In this document: piece by piece, positions 32,021 to 45,528 of the stretch
How the letters are laid out: each line of letters opens with the position of its first letter
How positions within the stretch are numbered: position 1 is the stretch's first letter
NCBI GenBank assembly: GCA_022577435.1
Contig: JAKOON010000027.1
Span: 6,382,800-6,446,799, forward strand
Direction of reading: 5' to 3'
Origin: Embiotoca jacksoni
Taxonomy: Eukaryota; Chordata; Actinopteri; Embiotocidae
DNA: 64,000 nucleotides
Translations under genes and position numbers: made by a program
Notes under the pieces: model-generated
What the model was told of the DNA's origin: nothing
Database searches by the model: none
The model's input: only the letters and a program-made list of their open reading frames with translations

Positions 32021-35000
32021 GTCTTGCGAGGGCTTCAGCTCTCTCTGAACTGCCTGCACGAGCTCACCCTTAACAAGGCCCCCAGTCCTCACAGAATAGG
32101 CTGCCCTTTCACACACACTGGACACTGGACACAGTGAATGACTGCCACTTTAACCCTGGGATTCTGTTCTGATGGAGCTCCGTAATAAAAATGTCACCTA
32201 GCACCTCTCTGTTCTGCGATACATGACAAACTCTTACTGCAAGGTGAAGTATCCATTTTTTATTTAGTTAATCAGTGTGTAGTCAAATCCATATCTTGGC
32301 ATCTTCCTCCTTCCTGTAGTTAATATATGTTTTCCTTAAACATTCATATGACAGTATCCTGTGCTCATGAAAGATGCATTTGCAGGCATCTCTCTTCTCC
32401 AAACAGCAGGATAGTTGTTTTTGCAGCACTGCAGCTGAAGCCTATTTGAAAATAGAACTCAAGAGTTATTCCTCTCCAAACAGCTGCCATTATTCATGAA
32501 TGTCAGTTCAGGAATGTATTTCATATGTCAGTGTCAGAGAGATTATATTATGTTACAACCTCTGGCTGGTGTCGGTAACGTTTTTTTTTTTTTAAATGTA
32601 CCAAACAGTGCATCAGTAAAATAAATATTGCATGCTTTTCGCCTTGAAGGATGCGGTATGTATTCTAACCTATGCTCCAGGAAGTGTTGTGTGTCAAGCG
32701 TGAGAGAATTATGTCTTTAGAGGAGAAGCTCTCTCCTCCTGAATGTTCATGCATTACATTTTGGAATACTCAATAGGCAGGATTCTTGCTGCGAGCCGGA
32801 GTTTGGGCTTTGGCTCCCTCCCATGTAGGTCACACCTTATTACGGCAATTTTAAAAAGTTCTTGCCATGACTCTCTGTTTAGAAAATGAGAAGGAGGTCC
32901 CCTGTGTGCATGTGTGTCACGGATTTAAACGGTACCGTTTCACCTCCTTTCTGGAGTGTTTTGTTTGATCTAAATGAGAATTCGGAGAAAGTGGAACAGC
33001 TTGTGAAGGAGCAGTGAGAAATTGAGACTGACGTTGCCACCTCATAGCCCTGAAATTGTGCGGAGTAGTTGTGCCAGTCTCTTTGTTTGGAGATTAATGT
33101 TGCGTCAGTCACATTCTTTGTACGAGGGACACTAGCCAAACTGCATGGTGAAATCTAGCTACATCAAAAACACCCATTCTGATGCAGAGGAAAATAGGAG
33201 AGCGGCATTTGGAGAGAATCATAAATTTATCTGACATGCATGGGCCCCCGCTGTTATGAGGTATTGATATTCTGCCAGTCAAAGCTTGCCATTCGTGGCA
33301 TCATCAACCTCTGTGTTTTAACTTTGTGTGTGTGTGTGTCTGTGTATGTAGGAGGAACATTACTGGGTTTTGTTGCGCAGCGTTGTACACGCACAGCACT
33401 GAATTAGGAGGCCCCTCTTTCTATTTTTTTTTTATTTTTTATTTTTCCTGCAGGCTTTGCTCAGGGGCATGACACATTTCTGAGGGGCTTTGGATCCCCT
33501 GGCCTGATAATTCCTTCAATTATTAAATGGCTGGCTGGCAGATGAAGTGGGGCCACGAATAAAGCAAATTTGTGAGCACACAACCTCCTGATAGTACAAA
33601 CACTATTAGCGCTCATTTCCTCTGCTCGACCTTGAAGATACACCCCACTATCCTGAAAATGAATCTCCGTAAGCAGGGCTTGGTGTTGTACACCCTTGGC
33701 TGGGTAGAGCTTGCGGACTCCCTACCTGCACATTCAAGCTTAAACAACAAAGTTAGAAGGGGGTCAGAGTGCCGCGCTGAATCGCAGCCAAACTCCTGCA
33801 GGAGTGAGCTTATTGCTGCTTGTCAGGTCAGCTCTGGGGGTCTCTCTTTCACTTCCTGCAGAGGTCTTTGTGAAATCAGGCGAGGGCTTCTTCACTGCCT
33901 GCCCATTGTGACTCGGTAGAACTAACATGCATCAGATTATAGCCCTTTTCTTACAGAGAGGTACAGCGCCTGCGACAGAGCCGTGGCTCATAATAAAAAG
34001 GCTGATCTTCACAGACACCCTATCCTCCTCTAACTTAGTGCAGTCAAGTGTAGGACAAAGGCAAAAGAAGGGCTGCTGTGCACCATCCTAATGAAGTTGT
34101 AGGTCTTGTACCTCGCTGCGCTCTGTTGGAGAAACAAAGCTAATCATAGTGAGAGCAGCCCCAGACTGCTACAACAGAGGGACCAGGTGCTTGTTCTTTT
34201 TTTTTTTTTCTCCTTCTTGTTTTCCTTTTTTTTTTCCGCCGAGCACCTGCCTTTAACCATCTGCACCTGCTGTCTGTAATAAGACAAGGGTGCAGCACTC
34301 ACAGCACTCCCAGGATGTACGACGGGATGGCACAGTTCTGTTCAGTTCACTGTGATGATGCCTCAAAGACATACAGAGCGCACATATCTCTTATCTCCTC
34401 CTGAGTCTCCATAAAACGTCCAGGAGAGAGGGAGGGAGGGAGGGAGGGGAAAGTCTGACTCAACACTGACCCTCTTTGTTGGCCCTGCAGGAAACTCAAC
34501 AAGAAATTGTGTCACAACAGTGGCAGAGATTGTGTCTCTTTACATGCATGGAAAGATTAAACTACCACTGTGTGCGGACAAAAGTGTCAGACGGCTTTAG
34601 ATTGGTGTTGCGCATACGTAAAGGAAGCCCCGGCCCTGCTCACTCCTGCAGTGTCTCATTGTTGCATGATTTTAATCTCCTCCGCAACAGACTCCTGATG
34701 TATTTGGTTCACAGGGAGGTCAAGGACGAGCCAACCACCCCCACCCTCTTCTGCAACAAAGCTCGCGAGGAGGGGAAAAAAGGGCTGTCAATAACTCAGT
34801 ACGGCCACACCTACTCGTCGAGGGAGAAAGTCAAATCTGTTTCACCTTGCCGAGATCAGACTTCTATCACTACAAGATCTTCGCTTTGAATCATTCATCC
34901 AAAAACTGGAGTGAAAGTTTTTCTCATGGATTGGAATCAAACTTGTGATTGCCGAGCACTTCGCACATTAAGAAGAATCCAAATATACCAGGAATGAATC

Positions 35001-37840
35001 GTACAGAGTCTTCTTTTGAATCCACGATACAGTCAAAGATGAACTATGCGCCACCCCGCACTTCAGTCTCTCGCTCTGCATCCGTCTCTTTTGATGTGTG
35101 CGGCAGAAAAAGCAGTGCACCTGTGAGTAAGAGGGTGAGGGTGGTGGAGAAAGGAATGAGCTGGTGGTTGGGAGGGAGGTGGAGCGCAGGGATGTGAGCG
35201 ACCGCCAACTTACTGGAGTGGCTATCCACCTTCGCCTGCTGTTGCCACTGCCAGCGTTGCTGTGCCAGACTCTGCTCTTCCAGATAAACAAATGCTAAAC
35301 AAATTTCTCTTTGTTAAACCTGTGTCGACTGCTGCATAATAATGAGGGCTGGTGCTGCCAGCGCATGTGTCCAGCCAGTAATGATCCTCCTGTCTGAGAG
35401 GACAATGAGGAAAGAATGTATTCATACAGACAGATCCCTCTGCTGCTCCGTACATTCTTCCCTCCTGGACTGTCTTGTTTTTTGGCGTTAATGCGCCTTT
35501 GTAAACACAGTAGCCCAGTCGCTGTGCACAATTATCCTTGATTGTATTCATAGCAGGTCTGGGTTGTAGCCCAGGGCATCATTCTTATCATTCTTTTTTT
35601 TTTTATTTTGGCAAAGACTTATCGTTCAACTGACTCTGATATCACGCTTTAGCATTTCAGCCTGTTTGGGTGCACTGAAACGAGAGACTGCAGCGGGGCA
35701 GGAATAAATCTCAGCACTGCTTGACAAAACGCCAAATCCTAGTGATATTATGATAGAGATCAGCGGAGGCTCTCTGAGTACCTGGCTCCAACGGGGACCA
35801 CTTCTCATAGAAACAATAATACGTTACGCCGTGCTTTTTTAAAAAATCCTCATCTTAGTAAAGGGAAAAATCTCTGCTATTCTCATAGGACTCTCCCTAA
35901 TTATGCATGGGAGATGTCTGAGGGCTGTGGGGGGGAGGAGGTGAGAAAGGCTGGATAGTGGTGGACTTTGTATAGCTTGAGTGCACGGCTGAAGGCAGCG
36001 AGAGACTTTGATACCTGGCAGCTGGATCTCCCTGGTCCAGATTAAAATTACGCGCAGAATATCATGCATCATTACGGCTGAAAAATTGGCCAGATCACAA
36101 GGTTACTGTGATAATGAGGAGAGAACGACAAAGTAAACTGCTGCGACGAGATGTGGATTCAAATGTGACGCGTATTTACCTTCCAGGGCTGGAAAAGGGG
36201 GGCCGCATCTCATTTTCTGGAGGGCGGCCCTTTCCACAGGTCGTATCCAATTAAACAAACAAGATGATTGCAGGATTCTTGTGTAAAATGTAAAGAGACG
36301 ATCCCCCCAGCCTAGGTGGAAAAATGCAAAGATTGTCCTGGAGGATTTGATCATTTGAAATTCTCTTTTTTTTTTTTCCCCCCTCCACTCGCGTATGTAA
36401 TATCTTCTTTGCATGTCAAATATGTATGAAATGGAACTGTTGAGGGGGCTACCTCGCAGTGCCCTGAGGAAAAAAAACACGTCTTTTGCGGTTGGCATCT
36501 TTTGATAACCATTCAACACTTTATAAGAAAGTAATGTGATCTGGATTAATAGATTTAGAAGAGTTCTTGTTCAGGCCTCTCAGGTTATGCATGAAATGAA
36601 TGCGGCAATAGATTTTATTCTGAGCACCAAGCTTCTAAGTTTAATATTTATATTCCACACAGTGGGAGAAGAAGTTGTGAGATTCTTTACTTGAAGCTAC
36701 ATTGAGAATGTGGTCAAACATGTCAAATATGTATTTTGAAAGGGCTCGCTATAAACAGCTTGTACAGCCCCACTCAGTTCTTAAAAGTGTTGGATTTACA
36801 GCCTACAGCTTAACTGTTTTGGTGACCTAATTTTTTAGTCGTAGCAGTAAACTTTTTTTTTTTTTTACATAAATAAGCTCTAATAAAACCACTGTTAGAT
36901 CCTGTCTCCTAGAATTTACATTTATATACAACTGAATTGCAACAAACAATGATTTCAAGGAAACATGATTGCACTAAATAAAATAAAATTCTGTTAATGT
37001 AATGAGCAAATGTTGTTAATGTTCAGACACTCCGTGAAGCTTACGTCGGCAAAGATTGTGGAGTTTTAATACATAAAAAGTACAGACTGACTTGAGACAC
37101 ATCTTGTTTATATTTAACCAAAATGAAGATCAATCTTAACCAAAGGGTTTTTCTTGCCGACACCTACCCATCAATGGGAGTTTGCCACAAACCGGTGAAC
37201 CTACGGGAACATATAGAAGCTACTGAGCCAGATATGGTCATCAACAGTGGGTGGAGAACAAAACGGAGCTAAAAGGAGAGTCTCCCTCCATCGAGTCATT
37301 ATGTTGCTCCGAACCTGCAGTTTAATAAGGTGTCAGGGTTTCAGTGTTACAGTTTTACCTATAGCGGAGTAAAAACAAATTCAACTAAAAGTATTAAGTG
37401 GCACCAAACCTTTAGTGCCATATTAATACACAAGTCTAGTCCTTATTGAAATGTACTTGTTCACTTTCCACCTCTGGTGTTTGCATTTTTGTTGTCGTAC
37501 TGTTATGTTATATTCATCAACAGCTGACCAGGCATATGTCGCCTTATTCTGAATGACCAAAGTCGGTTTTAATAACTGCTGTGTACGGCAGGCGTGCTGC
37601 TGTTTCTCCTTCAAACGACAGACGCTCTGATTTGTTTTTTATTACTGAATCTTACTCCGGTAATGAAGTTGGGACTGTTATGTTTCTCTCATTACGTTTT
37701 CATTAAAGATATGACTAGAAAATGGGGTTGCCATGGCGATGGCTCCATGAAGTCTCCAAGCTGCATGCAGGAGCGTCATTGTTTACTCTTTTGCCAAGAC
37801 GGCTGTCTTCAATAGGAAACGAGGACCTTTTTTTTTTTTT
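32021..37840. other. Intergenic, no gene seen
   Basis: Mostly unique-looking sequence with short T runs and a GGGA repeat near 34429-34448. Several stretches carry homeodomain or POU-like cores (for example near 33505-33530 and 36500-36620). The longest ORF (34476-34889, +) has no family signature and is crossed by simple sequence. No exon is supported. Confidence 0.5.
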
Positions 37841-37904
37841 CTTCTTCTTCTTCTTCTTCTTCTTCTTCTTCTTCTTCTTCTTCTTCTTCTTCTTCTTCTT
37901 CTTC
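37841..37904. repeat. (CTT)21 microsatellite
   Basis: A CTT trinucleotide run of about 21 units preceded by a T run. The polypurine strand could form triplex DNA. Confidence 0.97.
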
Positions 37905-38592
37905 ATTGTTTTTCCTCTTTCTTTTATGGGATCAAATAATGACCTGATGCAAATAGAACATTCTTCAGTTGTCCTATTTCTTAATGCTGAGAGGTTCCAT
38001 TAGCTTGCTCGTTGCGTCCAAAATGATAGATGATCCTACTCAGTGGAGTGAGTGGAAGAAAAAAAAAGTGATTCACAGGCTCTAAGCAGTAATTTACACA
38101 GAAGACGTTCAAGAAAGTGGTATTGAGCAATTTTGTCTAAGTGACAGTTGGGCTTAATGTCTACAAAATCAACTGCCAGTCGTAGGGTATGTCTTTCATT
38201 GGTTTACAATGACTGGGAGTATAAAGTGTATCTGACATTCAGAAGGGCATGTCAACTCATCTATCCAGCCATCTTATCCTCCTTTAAGCTGTGCTATCCC
38301 CCCCACCCCCCAAAAAAAGCTCTGGTATCATGTTGAAGTTATCATGGCACCCTGAGGCAAGGTAAATAAAAAGAGGGTAAAGACAGAGCCACAACCTTTT
38401 CTCCTCATTCATCAGCAGCATTTTCCAAACCATTAGCCCTGTCATTGCTTCCTGTACTTTTAATGTCTGCTGGCTGGCTTCACACTCAGTACTGTGATTA
38501 GTTCAAGCAGGATGCCGCTCATCGATTTTGCTCCACTGGGTGTTAGTTAACCCTCTACCAAATTTTAATTGCTTCTCTTGACTGCTAAAGCA

Positions 38593-38659
<67 letters not shown>

Positions 38660-41600
38660 AGCCTCTGATTGAATTTTATGTGAATGCTATTAAGCTCGTT
38701 CAAAAACACGCTGGATGATGCCTTTCAGGATATTGAAATGTATCGAATTCCATCGACGCCATCAAGCAATGTACACGTTTTTGCTTGTATCCGAGAATAA
38801 AAGTGTTTAATTGAACGCGCTACCTGCTGGCAGCAATTACCGGCGCGCCGAGAGGTATGGATGGAGACGGCAAACACATGAAAGAAGAGCAACTCTTCGT
38901 CGTTCGCTCGCTCACTCACTCTCCCTCGGTCTTTTTGAGCTCGTTGTGTTTGCTGAACACAACTCGCCCGTGATTGACAGAGACATGATAGCTGCGGTAA
39001 ACAAAAGGTGCTACATGTACACAAAGAGATGAGCACGGAATGGGTTTTTGAAAACAATAAATCAAAACTAATGCATGCTGCCGTGCATTTGAATTGGATT
39101 ACCATCGGAGCGCTCGTTATGCGGCAGGTTTCCGCTCATGTCATGGAAAGCAATTTAGATATAAATTCTAAAGTTACCAAAGGAATCCGTTCTGCCAGTA
39201 ACCGTTGGAAGCCGTTCACCGACAGTGTTTTATTGTTTCTAATGAGCTGCGGGTTCACATAATGGAATTTTTAATTATGCATCAACATTACTCATCTCGA
39301 CTCTGCAAAGCTAATATTTAAAATTGTAGTATCCCAATATTTGTGCAAAGCCCAAAGTGAAACGTAGTAATTTAATGAGTGCCAACACTATGTAGGAAGA
39401 TGCAAGGATCACGTCTGTGAACAATCCGTAGAATTGATACATCTTTGTCCCGGTTTGTTGTAGATATTCATCTGCAGATGAGAAACACTTTGTTGATGCC
39501 AGGCAGGAAGTCATATGGAGAAGTAGGCAGAAGCAACGCCATTTGGAGAAATGAGAACTATCATCAATAATGGAAGACAATGAGATATATATGTTTTTAT
39601 GTCGCGTCTGAAATGAAGATTGGGGGAAATTCCACCTGTAAAAGTGTCATCTGGTGGAAAAAAAATTAAAATAAAATGGCAGTAAGTCATTGGCGGCAGG
39701 AGGAGCTGATGTGTGCCGGGTGGATTAAATTTAGCAATTCGTGGAAACAAACAATTATTTCAAATGAGTCAATATTTGCTGGGAAACCTTCTCTCAGGAA
39801 ACAACATTTGTAAATGAGACTAATACATTTCACCAACATGTTGACAGAAGTCCTAGAATATGGTTATGAGGGCCTCATAAAGGCAGCCAAGCAAAACTTC
39901 AATACTTTGCTAAATGCCCCCTTGGTTTTCTTCTCCCCATCATTATTTGAACGCTTTTTGAAGGTCTTTAATTTGCATCCTAATGCTCTGCCCTTGTTCA
40001 ATTTCATTTACAATGCAGATGCAGAAGCGATAACTGTGACGGAGGTTCATCCCCAAGAAAGGGAAAGGAAAGAAAAAATGACAATAAGCAAAAATAATTT
40101 TAGTTTTATATGTCCCTCATAAGAGCCGAGCTGATAAAACATTCATATTAAACAAAAAGCCATTCACATTAGCAAGTGTATTATTAAAGAATACATGTGG
40201 AGGCATAAAATTATCATTTGTAATGCTGGTCAAAGGAAATTACATTACTACACATGTACTCTGACTACACTGCCCCTTGTTTCATGGTTTGTTTATCTGC
40301 TTTTCACTTCGTGTCAATGTGTGTACTTAACAGTAATCTATGTAGGCTACTCGCGTCAACATTAGTACATGAAGACAAATAACAGCAGAGCACATTTAGG
40401 GAAGTGGCAGAGCTGCTCTCAGAGCTGGCACACAGTGAGAATGACAATGGTGTCACAAGAAACAGATTGGATTTGGGCTCAGGACATTTTGGGCCTTTTT
40501 TTTTTTTTTTCCCAAGGAGGGGTGTAAAAAGTAGGTTGCAATGCTGGGGGTGTATGTGCCCAGCCCCCAGGGCTATGACAAAAAATATGGGGCACTCTCA
40601 CTCGCTCGCTCGCTCTCTCTCACACACACACTTCCTTTCTCTGTCTCTCTTCAACTCTGTTCTTTCTCTCTCCCTCATTATATCTTCAATTATCAAGTCA
40701 GGAGAGAAACTCATTATTTTTGGAAGTCAATGCCCGTGCCGGTGTTCTTTTTGACACAACACAGGAGGGGAACAGACAAAGTCCATTTGTCGTGATTTCT
40801 ATCTCTTAATACCATTAACTAATTGTTAGAATAACCATCTTAAAATTACACCGAGGCAAATATGATTTGTATGTTTTCACTTTTAAGCCCCTGGAATTAA
40901 CTACACAAAACAATTCTTTCTTTCTTTTTTTCTTTTCTTTTTATGACCCCTTGTATTATGTATCATCCAAGAGCAGGTAGTAATTAGTGGTGGGTGATTT
41001 CACCGTTTGATGCAGCATTTTGATTGTCGAACCCGAGCAGCTCGTGCAAGCCGTGACCAGGCTGAGCAGCACGTGACCCGCCACAGGGACTGTATCTGAT
41101 TTCATTATTAGCCCCAGTTTGACTGGTTTATCCCGCATATGTACCATGAACACCTTTACCCTTGGGTGGCTCAAGTTAATTACTTCAGCCCATAATGCCT
41201 GAGAGACCACCTAATAAGCATGGAGTGTTACAAATTATGATGCTCGGATTACGTGCTGCTTACCTACAGAATGAAAGCCTGAATCTTTTCAGTGTTTGGA
41301 ACTGAATGAGCTAAAGAAACCAAAAACCAAAAAACAACAACTCAACTCTGTGTTCTGGATTGATTAATGGTCCAGTTTACCAAAAATAATGAATTCCATG
41401 TACTCGCAGTGGTATCTTACAATGCCGATTGTTTGGGTTTCATTTGCCCTGGTTTTCATAATTTTGCTTCAGTGAATTCTGCCTCCGCTGTAGAATAATA
41501 CAGGTAAAAGTTGTTGTTTTTGTGTGTTCGCAGACCTCAATGAATGTTGTTCTGGTGACTTTTGCAAATCCACAGACGTGATTGTGAGTAGCTTCTACTG

Positions 41601-41770
41601 GACCTATTTTGGTAATGAAGCAATAGTCCCTGCGTGATGGGACAGTGCAACCTTGTAAGACATCAGTGCACTACATCATACTCTGTCAGTGTCACATTTT
41701 GCCCCGCCTAGGCGTTAAAAGAAAACACATGGTGAAGGGGAAAAATGTGGTTACTATTTGGTTAGGGTTA
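37905..41770. other. Intergenic, no gene seen; candidate regulatory sequence
   Basis: Includes the GA microsatellite at 38597-38654. From 39040 to 39300 the sequence is simple-repeat-free and rich in ATGCAT and TAATTA-type cores, which is typical of conserved enhancers. No coding exon is recognised. Confidence 0.5.
38597..38654. repeat. (GA)29 microsatellite
   Basis: A perfect GA dinucleotide run of about 29 units. Confidence 0.97.
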
Positions 41771-42005
41771 AATCCATGTCGCTTTCTCACTGACTTCAGC
41801 CCTGGTCTGCTCGGTGAAAGCCCTTTCTTTGTTCCATCCAAACACCCCCCCCCAACCTACCTCCTTACTCGGATTTTGTCAAATGACCTCCGTCATATGA
41901 CCTTCCTCACATGACTTCCGTCCTATGACCTCCTTCTATGACCCTAGTCATACATGCCTGTGCTTTTCACGCCAAGACGAGGCTAAATGCAGCACTGACC
42001 CGGTA
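41771..42005 (+). repeat. Dispersed repeat copy A, with internal 14-base minisatellite
   Basis: It is related to the copy at 53437-53655: shared blocks in order are AATCCA, a CTCAC-GACT block, GGTCT, AAGGTGAAA-like sequence, CATCCAAMCACCCC, TGACCCTRGTC, TACATG and CTTTTCACG, ending at CACTGACMCGG. Inside, 41883-41951 holds five units of a 14-base minisatellite of the form ATGACCTCCGTCAT. The second copy has only about two such units. The class of element is unknown. Confidence 0.6.
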
Positions 42006-43055
42006 TTCTTTAGTTAATCATCCAAACGAACTGAGGAATAATTTCTGGAAACGTGCATGTTTAGCCCCACTAAAGATAGTTAATTGTACACTTCCTTTAA
42101 TGCAACTCAATTTGTCCTTTTGCGTGACCCTCTCTGCCTGATGAATGCCCATGTTTAGTTACTTACACAGTTTTCCATTAAAAAGGTTGTTGCTAAGATA
42201 ACCTCTGATGAAAACATCCATCCATCCAAATCTCCTCCAGAGCCACAGAAGACACTATATAAATGTGTTGATCAACTGAGCAGTCGTATGAAATTATCCG
42301 CCAACAATCTCTGGGAAAGTACCACCAGCTCACAAAATGGGATATTACCAATCCACCCATTAATCAAACCGCTCGCATACGAGATGTAAAGTTGAAATGC
42401 TAAGAGTATTCTAGAACATGCTAATGCTTTGCGCTCTTAAAGAATGTTTTTTAAGTGCTTTAGTTGGCGACCTCGTGCACTTAGCAAGGTTAAGTTCACA
42501 TTGTCTTACTGTTAACATGTGCAAAATTACACCGTTTACCGATGTGCAGGGGAGGCAGGCCATTTCACGGTGATTAGGTGTATATAGGGTGGTAGGTTTG
42601 TGACTACACGTGTGGGTTGGCAGTTGGGGGGAAAACTTGAGACAATGCTGCACTTCATGAGCACACACTGTACAGAAGCCCTCCCACACAGCCTTTGTTA
42701 AGCCTTCTCTCTTGAGCTGGCACTTCAGCCTCCCTGAGCCCATTGACTCCCACTGGATGCTCTCTACTGTGTTTCCTGGGTGAAATATAAGGGGGCCTCT
42801 TTAATACTGTAACATCCGTATCCATTCCTTTCACACATGCCCCCCTCTCAGCAAACTGCAGCCAATACAATTTAATCCCATTTGGTAGGCAACTTAAATT
42901 CATCCAATTTCACAGATTAGGAGTTGTGGTCTCTGCAAAATTTAGCTTGGTTACACTCTTGATGTTTCTTTAGCTTTAATTTCTAATACACCGACATGAG
43001 AGAGCCATGCAACTACGAATACAATTGAATGATTTATAAATATATAAGTGTAAGC
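42006..43055. other. Intergenic, no gene seen
   Basis: Unique-looking, AT-rich sequence with no coding signal on either strand. Confidence 0.5.
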
Positions 43056-43205
43056 AATTCACACTGAAACAAGGTGTTTAGAATGAAATGAGCCTGATTT
43101 ATAGTATATATAATATAACCAAAATGAAATGAACTTTCATATTGGTTATTATATTTTCTGAGCCAGGCTTATTTTATTCTAAACACCTTGTTGCAGTGAG
43201 AATTG
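43056..43205. mobile_element. 150-base near-palindrome, probable MITE
   Basis: The left arm, starting AATTCACACTGAAACAAGG at 43056, pairs with the right arm ending CAACAAGG-complement at about 43204 (CCTTGTTGCAGTGAGAATT). Pairing continues inward through GTGTTTAGAAT and TATAACCAA to a centre near 43130, so almost the whole element folds into one imperfect hairpin. It has no coding capacity. A miniature inverted-repeat transposon is most likely; a hairpin RNA precursor is a lesser possibility. Confidence 0.65.
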
Positions 43206-45484
43206 ATTCTATAACAACCATACATCATAATGAAGCTGAAGATACTAGATAATTAAATTGCACCTATGAACATGCAGAGCTAATGGGATGTAAGGCCTTA
43301 AGTGGCATTTGCTTTTAATTAGAAAGTTATAATTACAAACTTTAAAAAATAAAAGGTTCTTTGATCAAGCCGAGAAAAGATTAACTGTTCTCGAGGCTGT
43401 TGTTTTCCGTCTCGTTTCAATTCCTGACATAAATGTGTACATATTGTTCGCATGATAACAAAGCATATTTTTGTGAGACAATCCTGTTCTCCACTTTATA
43501 GTTTCTGTCCTGAAACTTTTCATTCCTGCAGTCAGCGGGAACATACAGTAGCCTGTTGTTCGGTGCAGTTCTAAGGGTTTGTTTGCTCAGTGGGAAATGG
43601 GAAATGCAGTAATTCTATCAAAAACTACAACACAAATAGATGTACTGGGTGGAAGGATGAGAGGAAAAAACAACAACCCAGAAACCTCTGACAAGCGGGA
43701 TCGGTCCGTCTGATGAAAACGAACACCGATGGTTTTAATTTACTGCCTGCATTAGTCGGCTCCTCTCCAACCAAGCTTGGTGTTGTCTCTTTGGCAGCAG
43801 CAGAAGTTATTAATGGTGCAATAACAGGAGGCAAGCATGGGCACCAAATATTCTATTCTGTCTCAGATTGTGTAATGATTTTTCACGTAAGGGAGGGCTG
43901 CCTGCTATTTCTCTTTGCAGCGTCTTTTAATGGAGCGATGAGGGGAGGAGGTGGCACAAACGCGCTCCTTTGGCTTAATTGACTTATATTCTTCACAACT
44001 GCCATTCCGTGTAAAACAAATGCTTTACTACCACGGTAGATATGAACAACACTGCGCCTGCTTGAATGTATGCGTGTCAGACTTCAAAATCCAGCGTAAA
44101 ACTGTGTGAATGTCACGTTTCCGAGGAGGGGAAAAAACAAAGTTTTTTTTTTAGTTTTTTTTTTTACCACAGCGCACATGAAATGTTACATTAAAGCATA
44201 AATAATGTAAAGGCGACCTTAACACACTCCATTACGTATTCATTCTCTAGTATGGGCGCGTATTTATGACCTAACATTTTAGCAGATGGATGCAAGAAGT
44301 CAAGGGGTCGTTATTAAATTCAAACCGCCGAGGGAAATTGAGTTCAGCAGGAGATTTAGATGATGACCCCGGATGCGTGGAAAGTTGTCGTTGGTGGTTC
44401 TTTCAGCTTTTAAAAGGCCAGCTCGGCAGGTTACGCTTTTAATCATAATTACTGACCAGCCGTCCAGGTCTGTTCGCCGATTTATGTGTTTTAAAAAGCA
44501 GTGGGGTGGTTGTCTGAGAAGGTCAAGTTGCAGGGCAAATGAGTGGATAGCAGTATTGTAACACTGCTTATTGCGTTTCCTTTTTTTTTTTTTTTTTTTT
44601 TTCGTGTGGAAACAAATTTGTCTTCACATGAGTTAGAGCAAAATTTTACACCCGATCTAAATGCGCATACAATCAAAGCTTAACAATTCTGAATTCTTTA
44701 GTTTTAATGATACTGAGTATAAATCGAAACACATTCGAGCCCCTCTCTTCTCCTGTTTTGCCACTGGCCTTCATATTGATCCCATGCATGAACCTGCAGA
44801 GTTATCACAAAACAAATTGCACAGACTTGAATTTGACAATCTCTTTATGAGGTGCGCTTCATTGATTTCTGGATGGTGGCTCTGTTTGGCTCCTTTACAG
44901 GGGAGAGGAGAGGGAGGGTGAGGGGACGGGGGGGGGGACGGGGGTTGCTCATTGGAGAGACACACAGCACTGCTTATTCTAATTGCCTTATTGCCTTGTT
45001 GTGTCCTGGAGGCAGCTCATGCAGCACGGTGTCAGAGAGGAAACTTAGTGACTGTTGCTCAAATGTACAGCGAGTGTGTTCTCCTTACTTCCACGGCCAT
45101 GTTTGAGCCCCTTTGGGAATAGCACTGAGTTGCGACTTTTCCAGAGGATACGACGCGTCAGCGAAATCAGTCCTGCAGTGTGAGGCTTGACACTGCAGTG
45201 ACAGCGCAGCGATATTTCCCCTCTTGTTTCAGAACAAATTACCAGCAGCATGACATCAGAGGGCTCATTGTGCACTCAGACCCCTCCTTATACCAAACTA
45301 CCCCCAAGTCAGCTCCCCGGGTAGAAGGACAGTCTCACGTTTGATTACTGTATGAACATTTTTTTTTTTCTTGGATACTTGTAGCAAGTCCAAAAAAAGC
45401 TGAGTCTGGTTTCATTTGACACACATATCAGCTGCAATTGACTTGAATTTTTTTTTTTTTGTGATTGCATTTTGCTGCTCTTTC

Positions 45485-45492
<8 letters not shown>
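43206..45492. other. Intergenic, no gene seen; candidate regulatory sequence
   Basis: The parts at 43700-44000 and 44200-44480 are free of simple repeats and carry TTATTAATGG, TAATTGA and similar cores. The rest has T runs (44580-44602) and a G run (44930-44938). No exon is recognised. Confidence 0.45.

Positions 45493-45526
<34 letters not shown>
45493..45526. repeat. Poly(A) run of about 34
   Basis: Uninterrupted adenines. It could be the tail of a decayed retroposon, but no recognisable body precedes it. Confidence 0.9.

Positions 45527-45528
<2 letters not shown>

Noticed and set aside
34476..34889. 137-codon + strand ORF in the gene desert
   Set aside because: Composition is like the flanking non-coding DNA, there is no recognisable domain, and an isolated ORF of this length can be expected by chance in 40 kb.
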